Below are positions 39,354-48,909 of a DNA stretch of 60,933 bases, in pieces. The stretch is from contig CANRCX010000007.1 in the NCBI GenBank assembly GCA_947629235.1, forward strand, positions 1-60,933, read 5' to 3'. The translations under genes and the position numbers were made by a program. Each line of letters opens with the position of its first letter. The first letter of the stretch is position 1. Below the pieces are notes generated by a model that was not told the origin of the DNA, did no database searches, and saw only the letters and a program-made list of their open reading frames with translations. The DNA comes from an uncultured Bacilli bacterium. GTDB taxonomy: Bacteria; Bacillota_I; Bacilli_A; RF39; UBA660.

Positions 39354-40078
39354 TTTTCACTTTCCTTTTTTGTTTTTCTTTTTGATGATTTTTCTTCGTA
39401 TTTAGCTTCTCTTACTTTATTAGTTACTTTCTTTTTTGATGTTTTAGGCTTTTCTTCTGACTCTTCTGTTTCTTCTTTATAATTAGCATCTACTACTAAA
39501 GTATGAGCAAGTAAATCATGAAGACCTACACCATCTTCTCTAAATAAAATCATACCTATTGATGTAAATATTAATCCCATATCTATAAAACCAATTACTG
39601 AGTTTACAGTTAAAAAACTTGGCTTAGATAATGCTAATAATGTAATTATTGTAGCAGAAGATGTAAGTAAACTATTTATTATTCCACTTCTAATAATAAA
39701 TTGATATATATTTAATTTTTCATTATTAGTAGAAACAATTTTTATATTTAATAAAGCTTTTCCAATTGTTTTACCACCGTTATAGAATTGAAATATACAG
39801 AAATATAAAAATGTTACAATTAAACTTATTATTGAAACATATAATCCATTATGTGCTATATCATAAATTAAATCATTATATTCTTCCCCCATTACCATTT
39901 CTGGATTATTACTATCTGAAAATTTAAGAACATATTCTTGATATTCTTTATAAGTATTTTCATATTCTTCTTTATATGGATTAATTAAATCAATATTAGA
40001 GAATATTGATACTATTGCTACAATAAGTATACTATCAACTAAATATGCTAATATTCTTCTAAAAACTGGTTTTTTCAT
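39350..40078 (-). CDS. RDD family membrane protein
   Basis: RRILAYLVDSILI, GGKTIGKALLNIKIVS, C-terminal charged tail. Confidence 0.85.
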   Translation of the reverse strand: MKKPVFRRILAYLVDSILIVAIVSIFSNIDLINPYKEEYENTYKEYQEYVLKFSDSNNPEMVMGEEYNDLIYDIAHNGLYVSIISLIVTFLYFCIFQFYNGGKTIGKALLNIKIVSTNNEKLNIYQFIIRSGIINSLLTSSATIITLLALSKPSFLTVNSVIGFIDMGLIFTSIGMILFREDGVGLHDLLAHTLVVDANYKEETEESEEKPKTSKKKVTNKVREAKYEEKSSKRKTKKESEK

Positions 40079-41526
40079 TATTTTTTATCCTCCTTTGGCT
40101 TTTTATATAAAAATGAGAATAAACTAGATTTTCTTTTTATTAAACCTGTTATTTTATAATCATTATTTATATTCTGATATATTGAATTAGCTAAATCATA
40201 TAATGAACCTTCTGAAACAGTAAATTGTGCTAAATTTATTACTTCATCATCAATAACTAATGGTACTTTTCCAGAAAAATTAACCTTACATAGTTCTTGT
40301 TTTTGATTATATAAATCAACTTGTAGTCCATATAAAGATGTTATGAACATTGAATAATGATTTTCTCTTATATAGTTATCAAGTACTCCAATTACAGCAT
40401 CTATTTTAGAAAGTCTATCTTTTATTTCTTCTATTGTTTTACATGAACTAATTTCATAATTTATTATAATCAATTCATTATTTAAAGATTTAACTATTTC
40501 TAACATTTTATTAGGATCATAAATAAATCCATCATCTGTAGGTAAATATTTTAAATCTTCATCAATTACATTTCTAAGACCCGTTAAATAATAATTAATA
40601 TTTGGACAATTATCTTTTTTATCCATTACTATACATTTCGCATTTATACTTTTTATAGAATTTAACATATAATTTGAAGATACTGCATAATTATACATAA
40701 ATGGTACTTGTATTTTATCACATTTTATAGGAAATAATGAATAGAACTTAATAGTATCTAAATTTAGAGTTCTATATTTTTGAATATATAATTCTTGAAT
40801 AAATGAATTAAGATTAATACTAGCATAATTAAATATTATTACTTGATCATTTTCTTCAAATTTATAATCAAGATTTACTGAAAATGTTCTAGTATCAAAT
40901 GGTTTTGTTTTAGTTTGAGATAATACTTGAACTTTTTTATCTAAGTCTTTCCATTTTTCACCAGCTTCAGTTAGCATACATTTTACATATTCTTTCATAC
41001 CAGTCATATTTGCAATATTATTTTCTCCAGCTATTACACCTAATTTTACATTAGCTCCTAATTCATAACTTAATATTTGGAAACCTCTATCTATATCTTT
41101 ATAATCGTTAAGTGATTTTTGACAAAGAATAATATGTATAAATATTTTAGCTTGTGTTTGTGATTGAATAGTTCTTAAATATGCTACTAAATGATCTACA
41201 GTACTAGCTGAATCCCAATAACAAATAATATGTAATCTTGAATTTAAATTATTAACTGTTGTAGTTATATTAGTTAAAAGATCATTAGTTAATGTTTCAT
41301 TATTTATATTATTTTCTATCACACTATATGTTAATGGTTCATTTATACCCATACTGAAATTTCTATATGCACTAATATAATCTAAGTAATTATTTGGAAT
41401 AGATACAAATACTCTTTCTTTAGTAAGTCTATCCATATTAGGCATTAACTCACCAGAATAAATATTATATGAATCAGCTTTTTCAACACCAAAACCATTT
41501 ATTAGTAGTAATATATTTCTCTTCAT
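40078..41526 (-). CDS. Phosphoglycerate mutase (iPGM)/alkaline phosphatase superfamily-like protein, catalytic residues not conserved
   Basis: ILLLINGFGVEKADSYNIYSGELMPNMDRL; LHIICYWDSASTVDHLVAYL; KIFIHIILCQKSLNDYKDIDRGFQIL; QVIIFNYASINLNSFIQEL. Confidence 0.65.
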   Translation of the reverse strand: MKRNILLLINGFGVEKADSYNIYSGELMPNMDRLTKERVFVSIPNNYLDYISAYRNFSMGINEPLTYSVIENNINNETLTNDLLTNITTTVNNLNSRLHIICYWDSASTVDHLVAYLRTIQSQTQAKIFIHIILCQKSLNDYKDIDRGFQILSYELGANVKLGVIAGENNIANMTGMKEYVKCMLTEAGEKWKDLDKKVQVLSQTKTKPFDTRTFSVNLDYKFEENDQVIIFNYASINLNSFIQELYIQKYRTLNLDTIKFYSLFPIKCDKIQVPFMYNYAVSSNYMLNSIKSINAKCIVMDKKDNCPNINYYLTGLRNVIDEDLKYLPTDDGFIYDPNKMLEIVKSLNNELIIINYEISSCKTIEEIKDRLSKIDAVIGVLDNYIRENHYSMFITSLYGLQVDLYNQKQELCKVNFSGKVPLVIDDEVINLAQFTVSEGSLYDLANSIYQNINNDYKITGLIKRKSSLFSFLYKKPKEDKK

Positions 41527-41560
41527 ATTATCTCCTTTATTATTTTTTTATAATATATTA

Positions 41561-44209
41561 TTATATCATCTTTTTCTTCTTTTTTAAATGCTTATATACT
41601 TCCATAATGACAAGTATTGGTAAAGATATTAAGAATAATATTATTAGATTATAATATGGTATTTGATATGTTTGTAAGAACTTTGATAAGAATGGTACTT
41701 CCATAATTATTATTTGTAGTAAAATACTTGATACAATTGTAAATAATACAAATGGGTTTTTCTTAAAACTATTTTCAAAGATGCTTTTACTTTCACTTCT
41801 ACAATTAATAACATGTATATTTTGAATAAATACCATTAATGCTAAAACATAACCTCTTGCGTGAGCTACTTCCATATTAAATTTATTTATTAATAAATAC
41901 CATACAAAGAATACAAGTATACCAATAAATAAACCTGATATTAATATTTGTTTAACAAGTTCACGTTCAAATAAGCTTTCTTTTGTATCTCTAGGTTTTT
42001 CTTTCATAATTGTATCTGTTTCTCTTTCAAAAGAAAGTGCCATATCTTGAAGACCATCAGTTACTAAATTTAACCAAAGTAATTGAATTGCTACAAGTGG
42101 TATTGGTAAATTAAATGCAATTGCTAGTACAAAGAATAATACTTCTGCTAAACCACAAGATAATAACATTAATGATATTTTTCTTATATTTGAATAAGCA
42201 TTTCTACCTTCTTCTATTCCTGCTACTATTGATGCAAAATTATCATCTATTACTATCATTTTAGCTGTTTCTTTTGCAACATCAGTACCACTTCCCATAG
42301 CAACACCAATATTTGCTGCTTTTATAGCTGGAGCATCATTTACTCCATCTCCTGTTACTGCCACAAATTCACCTTGTCTTTGCAATGATTCAACTATTTT
42401 CAATTTTTGAAGTGGTGTTACTCTTGCAAATACTCTTTTATCTTTTATAAATTCATCAAATTTATCTTCATCTTCAATGTAAAAATCCAAATCACTTCCA
42501 GTAGTAACTTCACTTTTATCTTTTAACATATCTAAATCTTTTGCAATAGCATAAGCAGTAAGCGCATGATCTCCTGTGATCATTAATACTTTAATACCTG
42601 CATTTTTACATTCTTTAACAGCAGCATGCGCTTCTTTTCTAACTGGATCTATAAATCCAACTAAACCTATAAAATTCAAATTATCTATATCTTTTTCACT
42701 ATATTTTTCTTTTTCTTTAATTTCTCCATCACAAAGAGCAATAACTCTATATCCATTTGCTGCCATTTGTTCATTTTGTTCTAATATTTCTTCTTTATTT
42801 AATTTTGTTTGTTTTCCATTTTTATAAGAATGTTTACAAAATTCTAATATTACTTCTAAAGATCCTTTAGCTGTACAATAAACTTTATCATCTTTTTTAT
42901 AAACTACTGCACTAAATTTCTTTTCTGATTCATATGGTACTTCATATAATTTTTTATATTCTATTTTATTTGTTTTTAACTTTCTTGATAAAGCTAAAAA
43001 TGCAATATCAATTGAATCTCCAAAAGAATCCCATTTTCCATTTGTTTTTTCTAACATTGCTTCATTATTTATAAGACCTAGTGTAGATATATATTCAGCA
43101 TTTTTAATATTAGAATTATTTATTGGTATAATATGTCCTATATCATTATAACCATTTCCTTCAATATCAAATTCTTCATTATCTGGTAACATTATTTTTT
43201 TAGCAGTTTGTTCATTTACAGTAAGTGTTCCTGTTTTATCACTTGCTATTACTGTACAACTACCTAAACTTTCTACTGAATTTAATTTTTTTACTATTAC
43301 ATTTCTTTTACTCATTTTATTTGATCCAATAGTAAGTGCCATTGTAAGTGCAAGTGGTAATCCTTCTGGCATTGCTGATACAGAAAGAGCTACTACTGAT
43401 AAAAATATATCAATTGCTGAATAATTTTTTGTATACAATACGATACCTATTATTATAGATATTCCAACTATGATTAATGTTATTTGTTTTGAAAATTTTT
43501 CCATTCTAATAGTTAGTGGTGATTTTGTATCTTCTGTTGTTGTAACTTTTTCTGCTATTTTACCTACTTCTGTTTTAATACCAGTAGATGTTACTACTGC
43601 AAGAGCACGACCTGTTAATACTGATGTTCCTGCATATAACATACATTTTTTAGATATTTCACTAGAAGAAGATGGTTCAAAAGTTTTAGTAACTCCAATA
43701 CTTTCACCAGTAAGTACTGATTCATTTACTGTTAAATTATTAGTAGTTAGAAGTCTTGCATCTGCACAAACTACAGTACCTGGTTCTATTACTATTATGT
43801 CTCCAGGAACTATTGTTGATGAATCTACTTCAAAATGTTTATTTTCTCTTATTACTTTTACTTTAACCTTTATTAAATTTTTAAGTGCTTCACTATTTTG
43901 TTCTGCCTTATATTCTTGAATAGTTGATACTACTGCATCTACTAAAATTATAAATATAATAGCAAAGCCATCTACTATTTCTCCTACTACAAATGATAGT
44001 ATTGCAGCAACTATTAATACATAAATAATTGGATCATTTAATGCACTTAGAAATATTTCTATTTTTGTTTTTTTCTTTTCTTTTGGAAGTTCATTTAATC
44101 CATATTGTTTTAATCTTTTTTTTGCTTCTGATACTTTAAGTCCACTAAGAGAACTATTAAATTCTTTTAATACTTTTCCTTTTTCTAATCTACTATAATC
44201 TTTATTCAT
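41561..44209 (-). CDS. P-type Ca2+-transporting ATPase, SERCA-like (P2A)
   Basis: SVSAMPEGLPLALTMAL, SDKTGTLT, TGDGVNDAPA, LLWLNLVTDGLQDMAL. Confidence 0.93.
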   Translation of the reverse strand: MNKDYSRLEKGKVLKEFNSSLSGLKVSEAKKRLKQYGLNELPKEKKKTKIEIFLSALNDPIIYVLIVAAILSFVVGEIVDGFAIIFIILVDAVVSTIQEYKAEQNSEALKNLIKVKVKVIRENKHFEVDSSTIVPGDIIVIEPGTVVCADARLLTTNNLTVNESVLTGESIGVTKTFEPSSSSEISKKCMLYAGTSVLTGRALAVVTSTGIKTEVGKIAEKVTTTEDTKSPLTIRMEKFSKQITLIIVGISIIIGIVLYTKNYSAIDIFLSVVALSVSAMPEGLPLALTMALTIGSNKMSKRNVIVKKLNSVESLGSCTVIASDKTGTLTVNEQTAKKIMLPDNEEFDIEGNGYNDIGHIIPINNSNIKNAEYISTLGLINNEAMLEKTNGKWDSFGDSIDIAFLALSRKLKTNKIEYKKLYEVPYESEKKFSAVVYKKDDKVYCTAKGSLEVILEFCKHSYKNGKQTKLNKEEILEQNEQMAANGYRVIALCDGEIKEKEKYSEKDIDNLNFIGLVGFIDPVRKEAHAAVKECKNAGIKVLMITGDHALTAYAIAKDLDMLKDKSEVTTGSDLDFYIEDEDKFDEFIKDKRVFARVTPLQKLKIVESLQRQGEFVAVTGDGVNDAPAIKAANIGVAMGSGTDVAKETAKMIVIDDNFASIVAGIEEGRNAYSNIRKISLMLLSCGLAEVLFFVLAIAFNLPIPLVAIQLLWLNLVTDGLQDMALSFERETDTIMKEKPRDTKESLFERELVKQILISGLFIGILVFFVWYLLINKFNMEVAHARGYVLALMVFIQNIHVINCRSESKSIFENSFKKNPFVLFTIVSSILLQIIIMEVPFLSKFLQTYQIPYYNLIILFLISLPILVIMEVYKHLKKKKKMI

Positions 44210-44298
44210 ATTTTCACCTTTACTATTATATTTATTATAAGTTATATTAATAGTTTTTTCAATAATTCATATATAAAAAAGAAATTGAATCAATTTCT

Positions 44299-45270
44299 TT
44301 AGTTTTTAGTAATTAAAAATTTATATATATCATTTTTATCTTTTACTCCATTTATAATATCATATATTAAATTAATTATAGGTATTTTAACTTTCTTTTT
44401 TCTTACTAATTTATGTATTGACTCTAAAGTGTACATACCTTCTACAGTAGTATTTTTTAAATATTCTTCTAGTTCTTCATTTTTAGCTCCTCTACCAATT
44501 AAATATCCAAAACTAAAATTTCTAGATGTTTTAGAAGTACAAGTCATTAAAATATCACCAAATCCAGCATATGATAATATTGTATTTTTTCTTCCACCTA
44601 ATACATATATTAATTCCTTAATATCATTCATACTTTCAGTTAAAAATAATGCTCTCGTAGAATCTGTTACTCCCATACCTTCTAACATGCCAGAAGCAAT
44701 TGCCATAACGTTTTTAATACTAGCACATATTTCTACTCCTATTATATCTTTGCTTCTTCTAAATCTTACTTTATCATTTTCAAATGCCTTTCTTACTATT
44801 TCTTCTACTTTATTACTTTTAGTTGCTAAAGTAAGTCCGATTGGAACATCTTTAATAATATCATAAGCAAAGGTAGGTCCAGATATAATAGCATAACTAT
44901 TATCACAAATACTTGTAAATACATCATGTAAAAATCTACATGTACCTCTTTGTATACCTTTTGTTGCTATTAAAACAGGTATTTTTTTATCAATAAATTT
45001 ATTCATTTGCTTAATAGTATCTTCAAATGCAAAAGCTGGTACAGATATTATTACTAAATCTGTATTTGATAAACTTTCTTTCAAATTATTAGTTATTTTT
45101 ATTTCTTTTGGTATTTTATATCCATTTAATTTAGAACTTTCTCTTTTTAAATTTAATTCTTCTATTTTATTTTTATTATAATACCATACTATAACTTCAT
45201 TTTTATTTTTATTTAATATACTTGCAAGTGCTAAACCATATGCACCAGCACCTAACATAGTTACTCTCAT
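44299..45270 (-). CDS. gpsA: Glycerol-3-phosphate dehydrogenase [NAD(P)+]
   Basis: MLGAGAYGLALASIL, ISGPTFAYDI, SIKNVMAIASGMLEG. Confidence 0.95.
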   Translation of the reverse strand: MRVTMLGAGAYGLALASILNKNKNEVIVWYYNKNKIEELNLKRESSKLNGYKIPKEIKITNNLKESLSNTDLVIISVPAFAFEDTIKQMNKFIDKKIPVLIATKGIQRGTCRFLHDVFTSICDNSYAIISGPTFAYDIIKDVPIGLTLATKSNKVEEIVRKAFENDKVRFRRSKDIIGVEICASIKNVMAIASGMLEGMGVTDSTRALFLTESMNDIKELIYVLGGRKNTILSYAGFGDILMTCTSKTSRNFSFGYLIGRGAKNEELEEYLKNTTVEGMYTLESIHKLVRKKKVKIPIINLIYDIINGVKDKNDIYKFLITKN

Positions 45271-45341
45271 ATCTCACTTCCTAAATAATTTTTTCATATG
45301 TTATTATATCATTTTTTTATTTATAAAAAAAAGAAATGTGA

Positions 45342-46808
45342 TTATTCACATTTCTCTTTACCATTAACTATTCTTGTTTTTCCTGTCTTAGTATATCCTT
45401 TTAATGAATTACTAGAACTCCATTTATATACATAAGATTTAGTTGTTTTCTTAGTAGCTTTTGCTTTAGTTTTTTCTTCACCATATAGGTTACATTTTTC
45501 TCCTTCTAGTTTATAACCAGTTGGACAAGATTTTGTGTAAGATTCTTTATTTTCTACTTTATAACACATTTTATCTTTTAATGTATAACCATTAGGACAA
45601 CTACAATTAACAGTTCCATTTTTAACTTGATAACATTTTAAGTTTGCTCCACTACCTTCTTTAACATCAGTATTAGCAGGACAACTATATGATTTTTCAA
45701 CTTTATAACATTTTAAGTTTGCTCCGCTACCTTCAGCAGTTGTTCCAGCAGGACAACTATAAGTAGTTACTGGATCTGTTGTAACAGTTACATCTCTATA
45801 ACATGTAGATTGAACTTGTTTTTCTACATCTCTATAACATGTATCTGTATATTCTTCTTTAACATCACTACAGCTTTGTACTGGTACGCTTCTATAGCAT
45901 ACATCACAACTTGATTGTAATACTCCACCTACAAATTTAGTTTTACAATTACAAGAGTATGCTTCTGATGTAGATGATTCTGTACATTTTCTCTTAGTAG
46001 TTGATTTAGTACAATCATAAGCTTCTCTTTCAGTCTTAGTTGTTGTACAAGCATAAGCTTGTTTTTCAACTCTTGTACTACCTGGAGTAGTTTTTACTAT
46101 TCTATCAACATATACTTTATTTTCTGTAACATTTGTTTTTAATTGTGTTTTACTACCAGATGTAACTGAACAACTAGCTGGTGTAGTATATGTAGTAGTT
46201 TCACTTCTTTTAACTGTTGCATTTTTACTATCTTTTAATACTGTTTTATAACAATATTTACCATTTAAAGTTGCACCAGATGCACAACTATAAGTTGTTT
46301 TTGTACTTGTAACTTGTTTTTTGAATTGATATTGAGTTATCTTTTCAATACTACATTTCTTTTCACAATTATTATCTTTACAATAATTATGACATCCTAA
46401 TACTTTAACAGTAAAGTCGCTTTCTTTATTACATACTAAGTTAGTTTTTAATTCATATCCGTTTTCTGTTTTAACAACACTTACATATGAACTATATAAA
46501 TTACATGGATTACCATCTTCATCAACAAATGGTAATATTAATTTTTTATTAATCATTTCATCAAGTGTTATTTTAACTTCTTGACCTAATTCTTTAGGCA
46601 TTTTATCGTCAGTGAAATAACTTTCACCAGCTTCTTGCATATATTTTATATTTTCTCTAAATACATTACTATAAAAAGGTTTCATATTTGGAACATTTTT
46701 ATTAAATAACCAAATTAGAATAAATATAAATAATCCTGCAAATATGATCTTAACTAGTAAATCAAATATACTAAAACCATTTCTTCTTTCATTACTATAC
46801 ATATTCAA
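45342..46808 (-). CDS. Cysteine-rich repetitive membrane-anchored protein with divergent pilin-like N-terminus
   Basis: NGFSIFDLLVKIIFAGLFIFILIWLF; pilin-like YMQEAGESYFTDDKMP...VKITLDEMINKKLILPFVDEDGNPCN; many C-terminal Cys-containing repeats. Confidence 0.7.
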   Translation of the reverse strand: MNMYSNERRNGFSIFDLLVKIIFAGLFIFILIWLFNKNVPNMKPFYSNVFRENIKYMQEAGESYFTDDKMPKELGQEVKITLDEMINKKLILPFVDEDGNPCNLYSSYVSVVKTENGYELKTNLVCNKESDFTVKVLGCHNYCKDNNCEKKCSIEKITQYQFKKQVTSTKTTYSCASGATLNGKYCYKTVLKDSKNATVKRSETTTYTTPASCSVTSGSKTQLKTNVTENKVYVDRIVKTTPGSTRVEKQAYACTTTKTEREAYDCTKSTTKRKCTESSTSEAYSCNCKTKFVGGVLQSSCDVCYRSVPVQSCSDVKEEYTDTCYRDVEKQVQSTCYRDVTVTTDPVTTYSCPAGTTAEGSGANLKCYKVEKSYSCPANTDVKEGSGANLKCYQVKNGTVNCSCPNGYTLKDKMCYKVENKESYTKSCPTGYKLEGEKCNLYGEEKTKAKATKKTTKSYVYKWSSSNSLKGYTKTGKTRIVNGKEKCE

Positions 46809-46822
46809 AACCCCCTTTAAAT

Positions 46823-48184
46823 CTATTTTGTTAATTTCATTGTGTCTAAATGATCATATTTATATTCTAAAGTATCAAGTAAATCTTGTGTAAATGCTAT
46901 TGATTCTGGTTCAGCATCTACTTCAACTCCAGCAGCTTTAGCAATAACTGTATTCCATTGACCACTTGTAATTCCTACGAAGATTTCATTTACTGGAATT
47001 TCTTGCATTTCTTTTGAATTATAATCTATACATGAATAAATACATACTGGTTGCATAGCATTTAAATTATATTCAAATGCATATGATGCATAAGGTGCCA
47101 TTGTTGACATATAAGCAAATAATCTATCTTTAGCATTAAAGTTATATGGATTCATATCACCATACATTCCTTGAACAGCCCATTCATTCCACATTTTTTC
47201 ACCAAGAGATGCAATTGCTGCTCTAGTTTTTTCAGCACTTCTTTCATTTCTACCTTCAGCTATTTTTGCATAATCTTCATCATATCTTTTTACGAAATCT
47301 TGTAATTCTGTATTATCTAAAGTAAATAGATATGTTGGAACATGATATACTTGATCAAATTCTGGAGATGATGCATAATTTCCTATTAATTCTGTATAAA
47401 CTTGACCCCAATCATCAACCATATTAATATCAAATATTTTATTTCCATTTTCGTCAACTGGTAATTCACCATTCATAACTCTAATTACGTTAGCAATTTT
47501 ATCAACTGTAACATAATCTTGTTCACCTTGAGTCATTTGACCTAAAAATTGTTTATAATAATTGTCATATATATATTGTGCTCTTGCATTTACTTGTTCA
47601 TCATTTGTTATATCTGTGAATGTACCAAATTCTCCTAATTTTAAATTTGATGTTAAATTTGGTGTTTCAGTAGTTTCTGGAAGTTCTACAACTTCTTCAG
47701 TTATTTCTTCAGTTACTTCTGGTGAAGGTGTAACTTCTAAATCGTTTTCACTTTCATCATAAGTTGCATCTTTTGCTTGATCAGCAATTGCATATCCAGC
47801 AGCTCCTGCAGCTCCAACTCCTAATAATGCAAGTGTAGCAGCAGCCCATCCTTTAGCATGTGATTTTTCTTCTGTTGCTGGTTCTGTAACTTCAAAATTA
47901 TCCTCCATAACTGGATCTGGTAATACATATCCATAATCATTATACTTTTCATTTAATGAATTTAATGTTTCAGCATCAACTTTACCATTCATTAAATTAA
48001 CTAAATCTTTTTGAGCAGTTAATATATTTTGATTGTTTTCTATAACAGCATTATATATTCTAACAATCTCCTCTTTATTACCACTCTTTTTTGCTTCTTC
48101 AAATTCTACACGAAGAGAAGCATCTTCCTTTCTGTACTCTGCTATTTTACTTCTAATAACAGATATTAAATTTTCCTTATTCAT
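46823..48184 (-). CDS. Membrane-anchored hypothetical protein
   Basis: Coiled N-terminus, TM GWAAATLALLGVGAAGAAGYAIA, acidic Pro/Thr linker, C-terminal globular region. Confidence 0.7.
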   Translation of the reverse strand: MNKENLISVIRSKIAEYRKEDASLRVEFEEAKKSGNKEEIVRIYNAVIENNQNILTAQKDLVNLMNGKVDAETLNSLNEKYNDYGYVLPDPVMEDNFEVTEPATEEKSHAKGWAAATLALLGVGAAGAAGYAIADQAKDATYDESENDLEVTPSPEVTEEITEEVVELPETTETPNLTSNLKLGEFGTFTDITNDEQVNARAQYIYDNYYKQFLGQMTQGEQDYVTVDKIANVIRVMNGELPVDENGNKIFDINMVDDWGQVYTELIGNYASSPEFDQVYHVPTYLFTLDNTELQDFVKRYDEDYAKIAEGRNERSAEKTRAAIASLGEKMWNEWAVQGMYGDMNPYNFNAKDRLFAYMSTMAPYASYAFEYNLNAMQPVCIYSCIDYNSKEMQEIPVNEIFVGITSGQWNTVIAKAAGVEVDAEPESIAFTQDLLDTLEYKYDHLDTMKLTK

Positions 48185-48329
48185 TTACCTTTACCCCCTT
48201 TGTAAATTGTGAACATATTATATCACATACTTACAATTTTGTCAACATTTATATTCTTTTTAATAAAAATTGACTTAATGCCTAATATTATTGCATAAAA
48301 AAAGAAAATAGTCAAGACTATTACTTTTA

Positions 48330-48794
48330 TTATTTTTTTCTTCTTTTAGAATCTTTTTTATTATTGCTTTCTTTCTTAGTTTCAAAGTGTTGCATTAGTA
48401 TTTTATCTAATTTAAATTCTAATAAAGTAAATACAAATATTACAAAATAAATTATTCCTTTAAATATATCTTTATATATAAATATTGATTTGATATATTC
48501 TTTAGAACTATCAATATAATTCATATTATTAATAACAATGTATTCTAAAATATAACTATTAAATATTCCAAGTATTAAAATAATTATTAACTTACTAATT
48601 CTAGCAGTACTATAATATTTCTTATAATTATATGCAGTTGGTACAAGAAAAAATATAATAAGTAAATTTATAAGCAAATATATAAGTCCATATAAAGTAT
48701 TATCTATTATAAAATATTTAACTAATTCTATTAAAAAAAGCAAAATATATAAAACTGTTATTATATTTAATGTTAACTTTTTATATTTATACAT
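48330..48794 (-). CDS. Small multi-TM membrane protein
   Basis: Four hydrophobic segments, basic C-terminus. Confidence 0.6.
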   Translation of the reverse strand: MYKYKKLTLNIITVLYILLFLIELVKYFIIDNTLYGLIYLLINLLIIFFLVPTAYNYKKYYSTARISKLIIILILGIFNSYILEYIVINNMNYIDSSKEYIKSIFIYKDIFKGIIYFVIFVFTLLEFKLDKILMQHFETKKESNNKKDSKRRKK

Positions 48795-48909
48795 ATTAAA
48801 CCTCCTAACAAGTTAAATTTCTAATTAAATTATATCACTTATCATAAATTAAGTAAATTTATTACTTTTTATGAAATAATATGCTAATATATATTTAGGA
48901 GATTTCTTT

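Noticed and set aside
41469-44866. ORFs antisense to ATPase, gpsA and phosphatase-like genes (e.g. 42576-42827, 43470-43919, 44429-44866)
   Set aside because: They lie opposite strongly supported CDSs, have low-complexity Leu/Ile/Ser-rich translations and no RBS; explained by codon bias in the sense gene.
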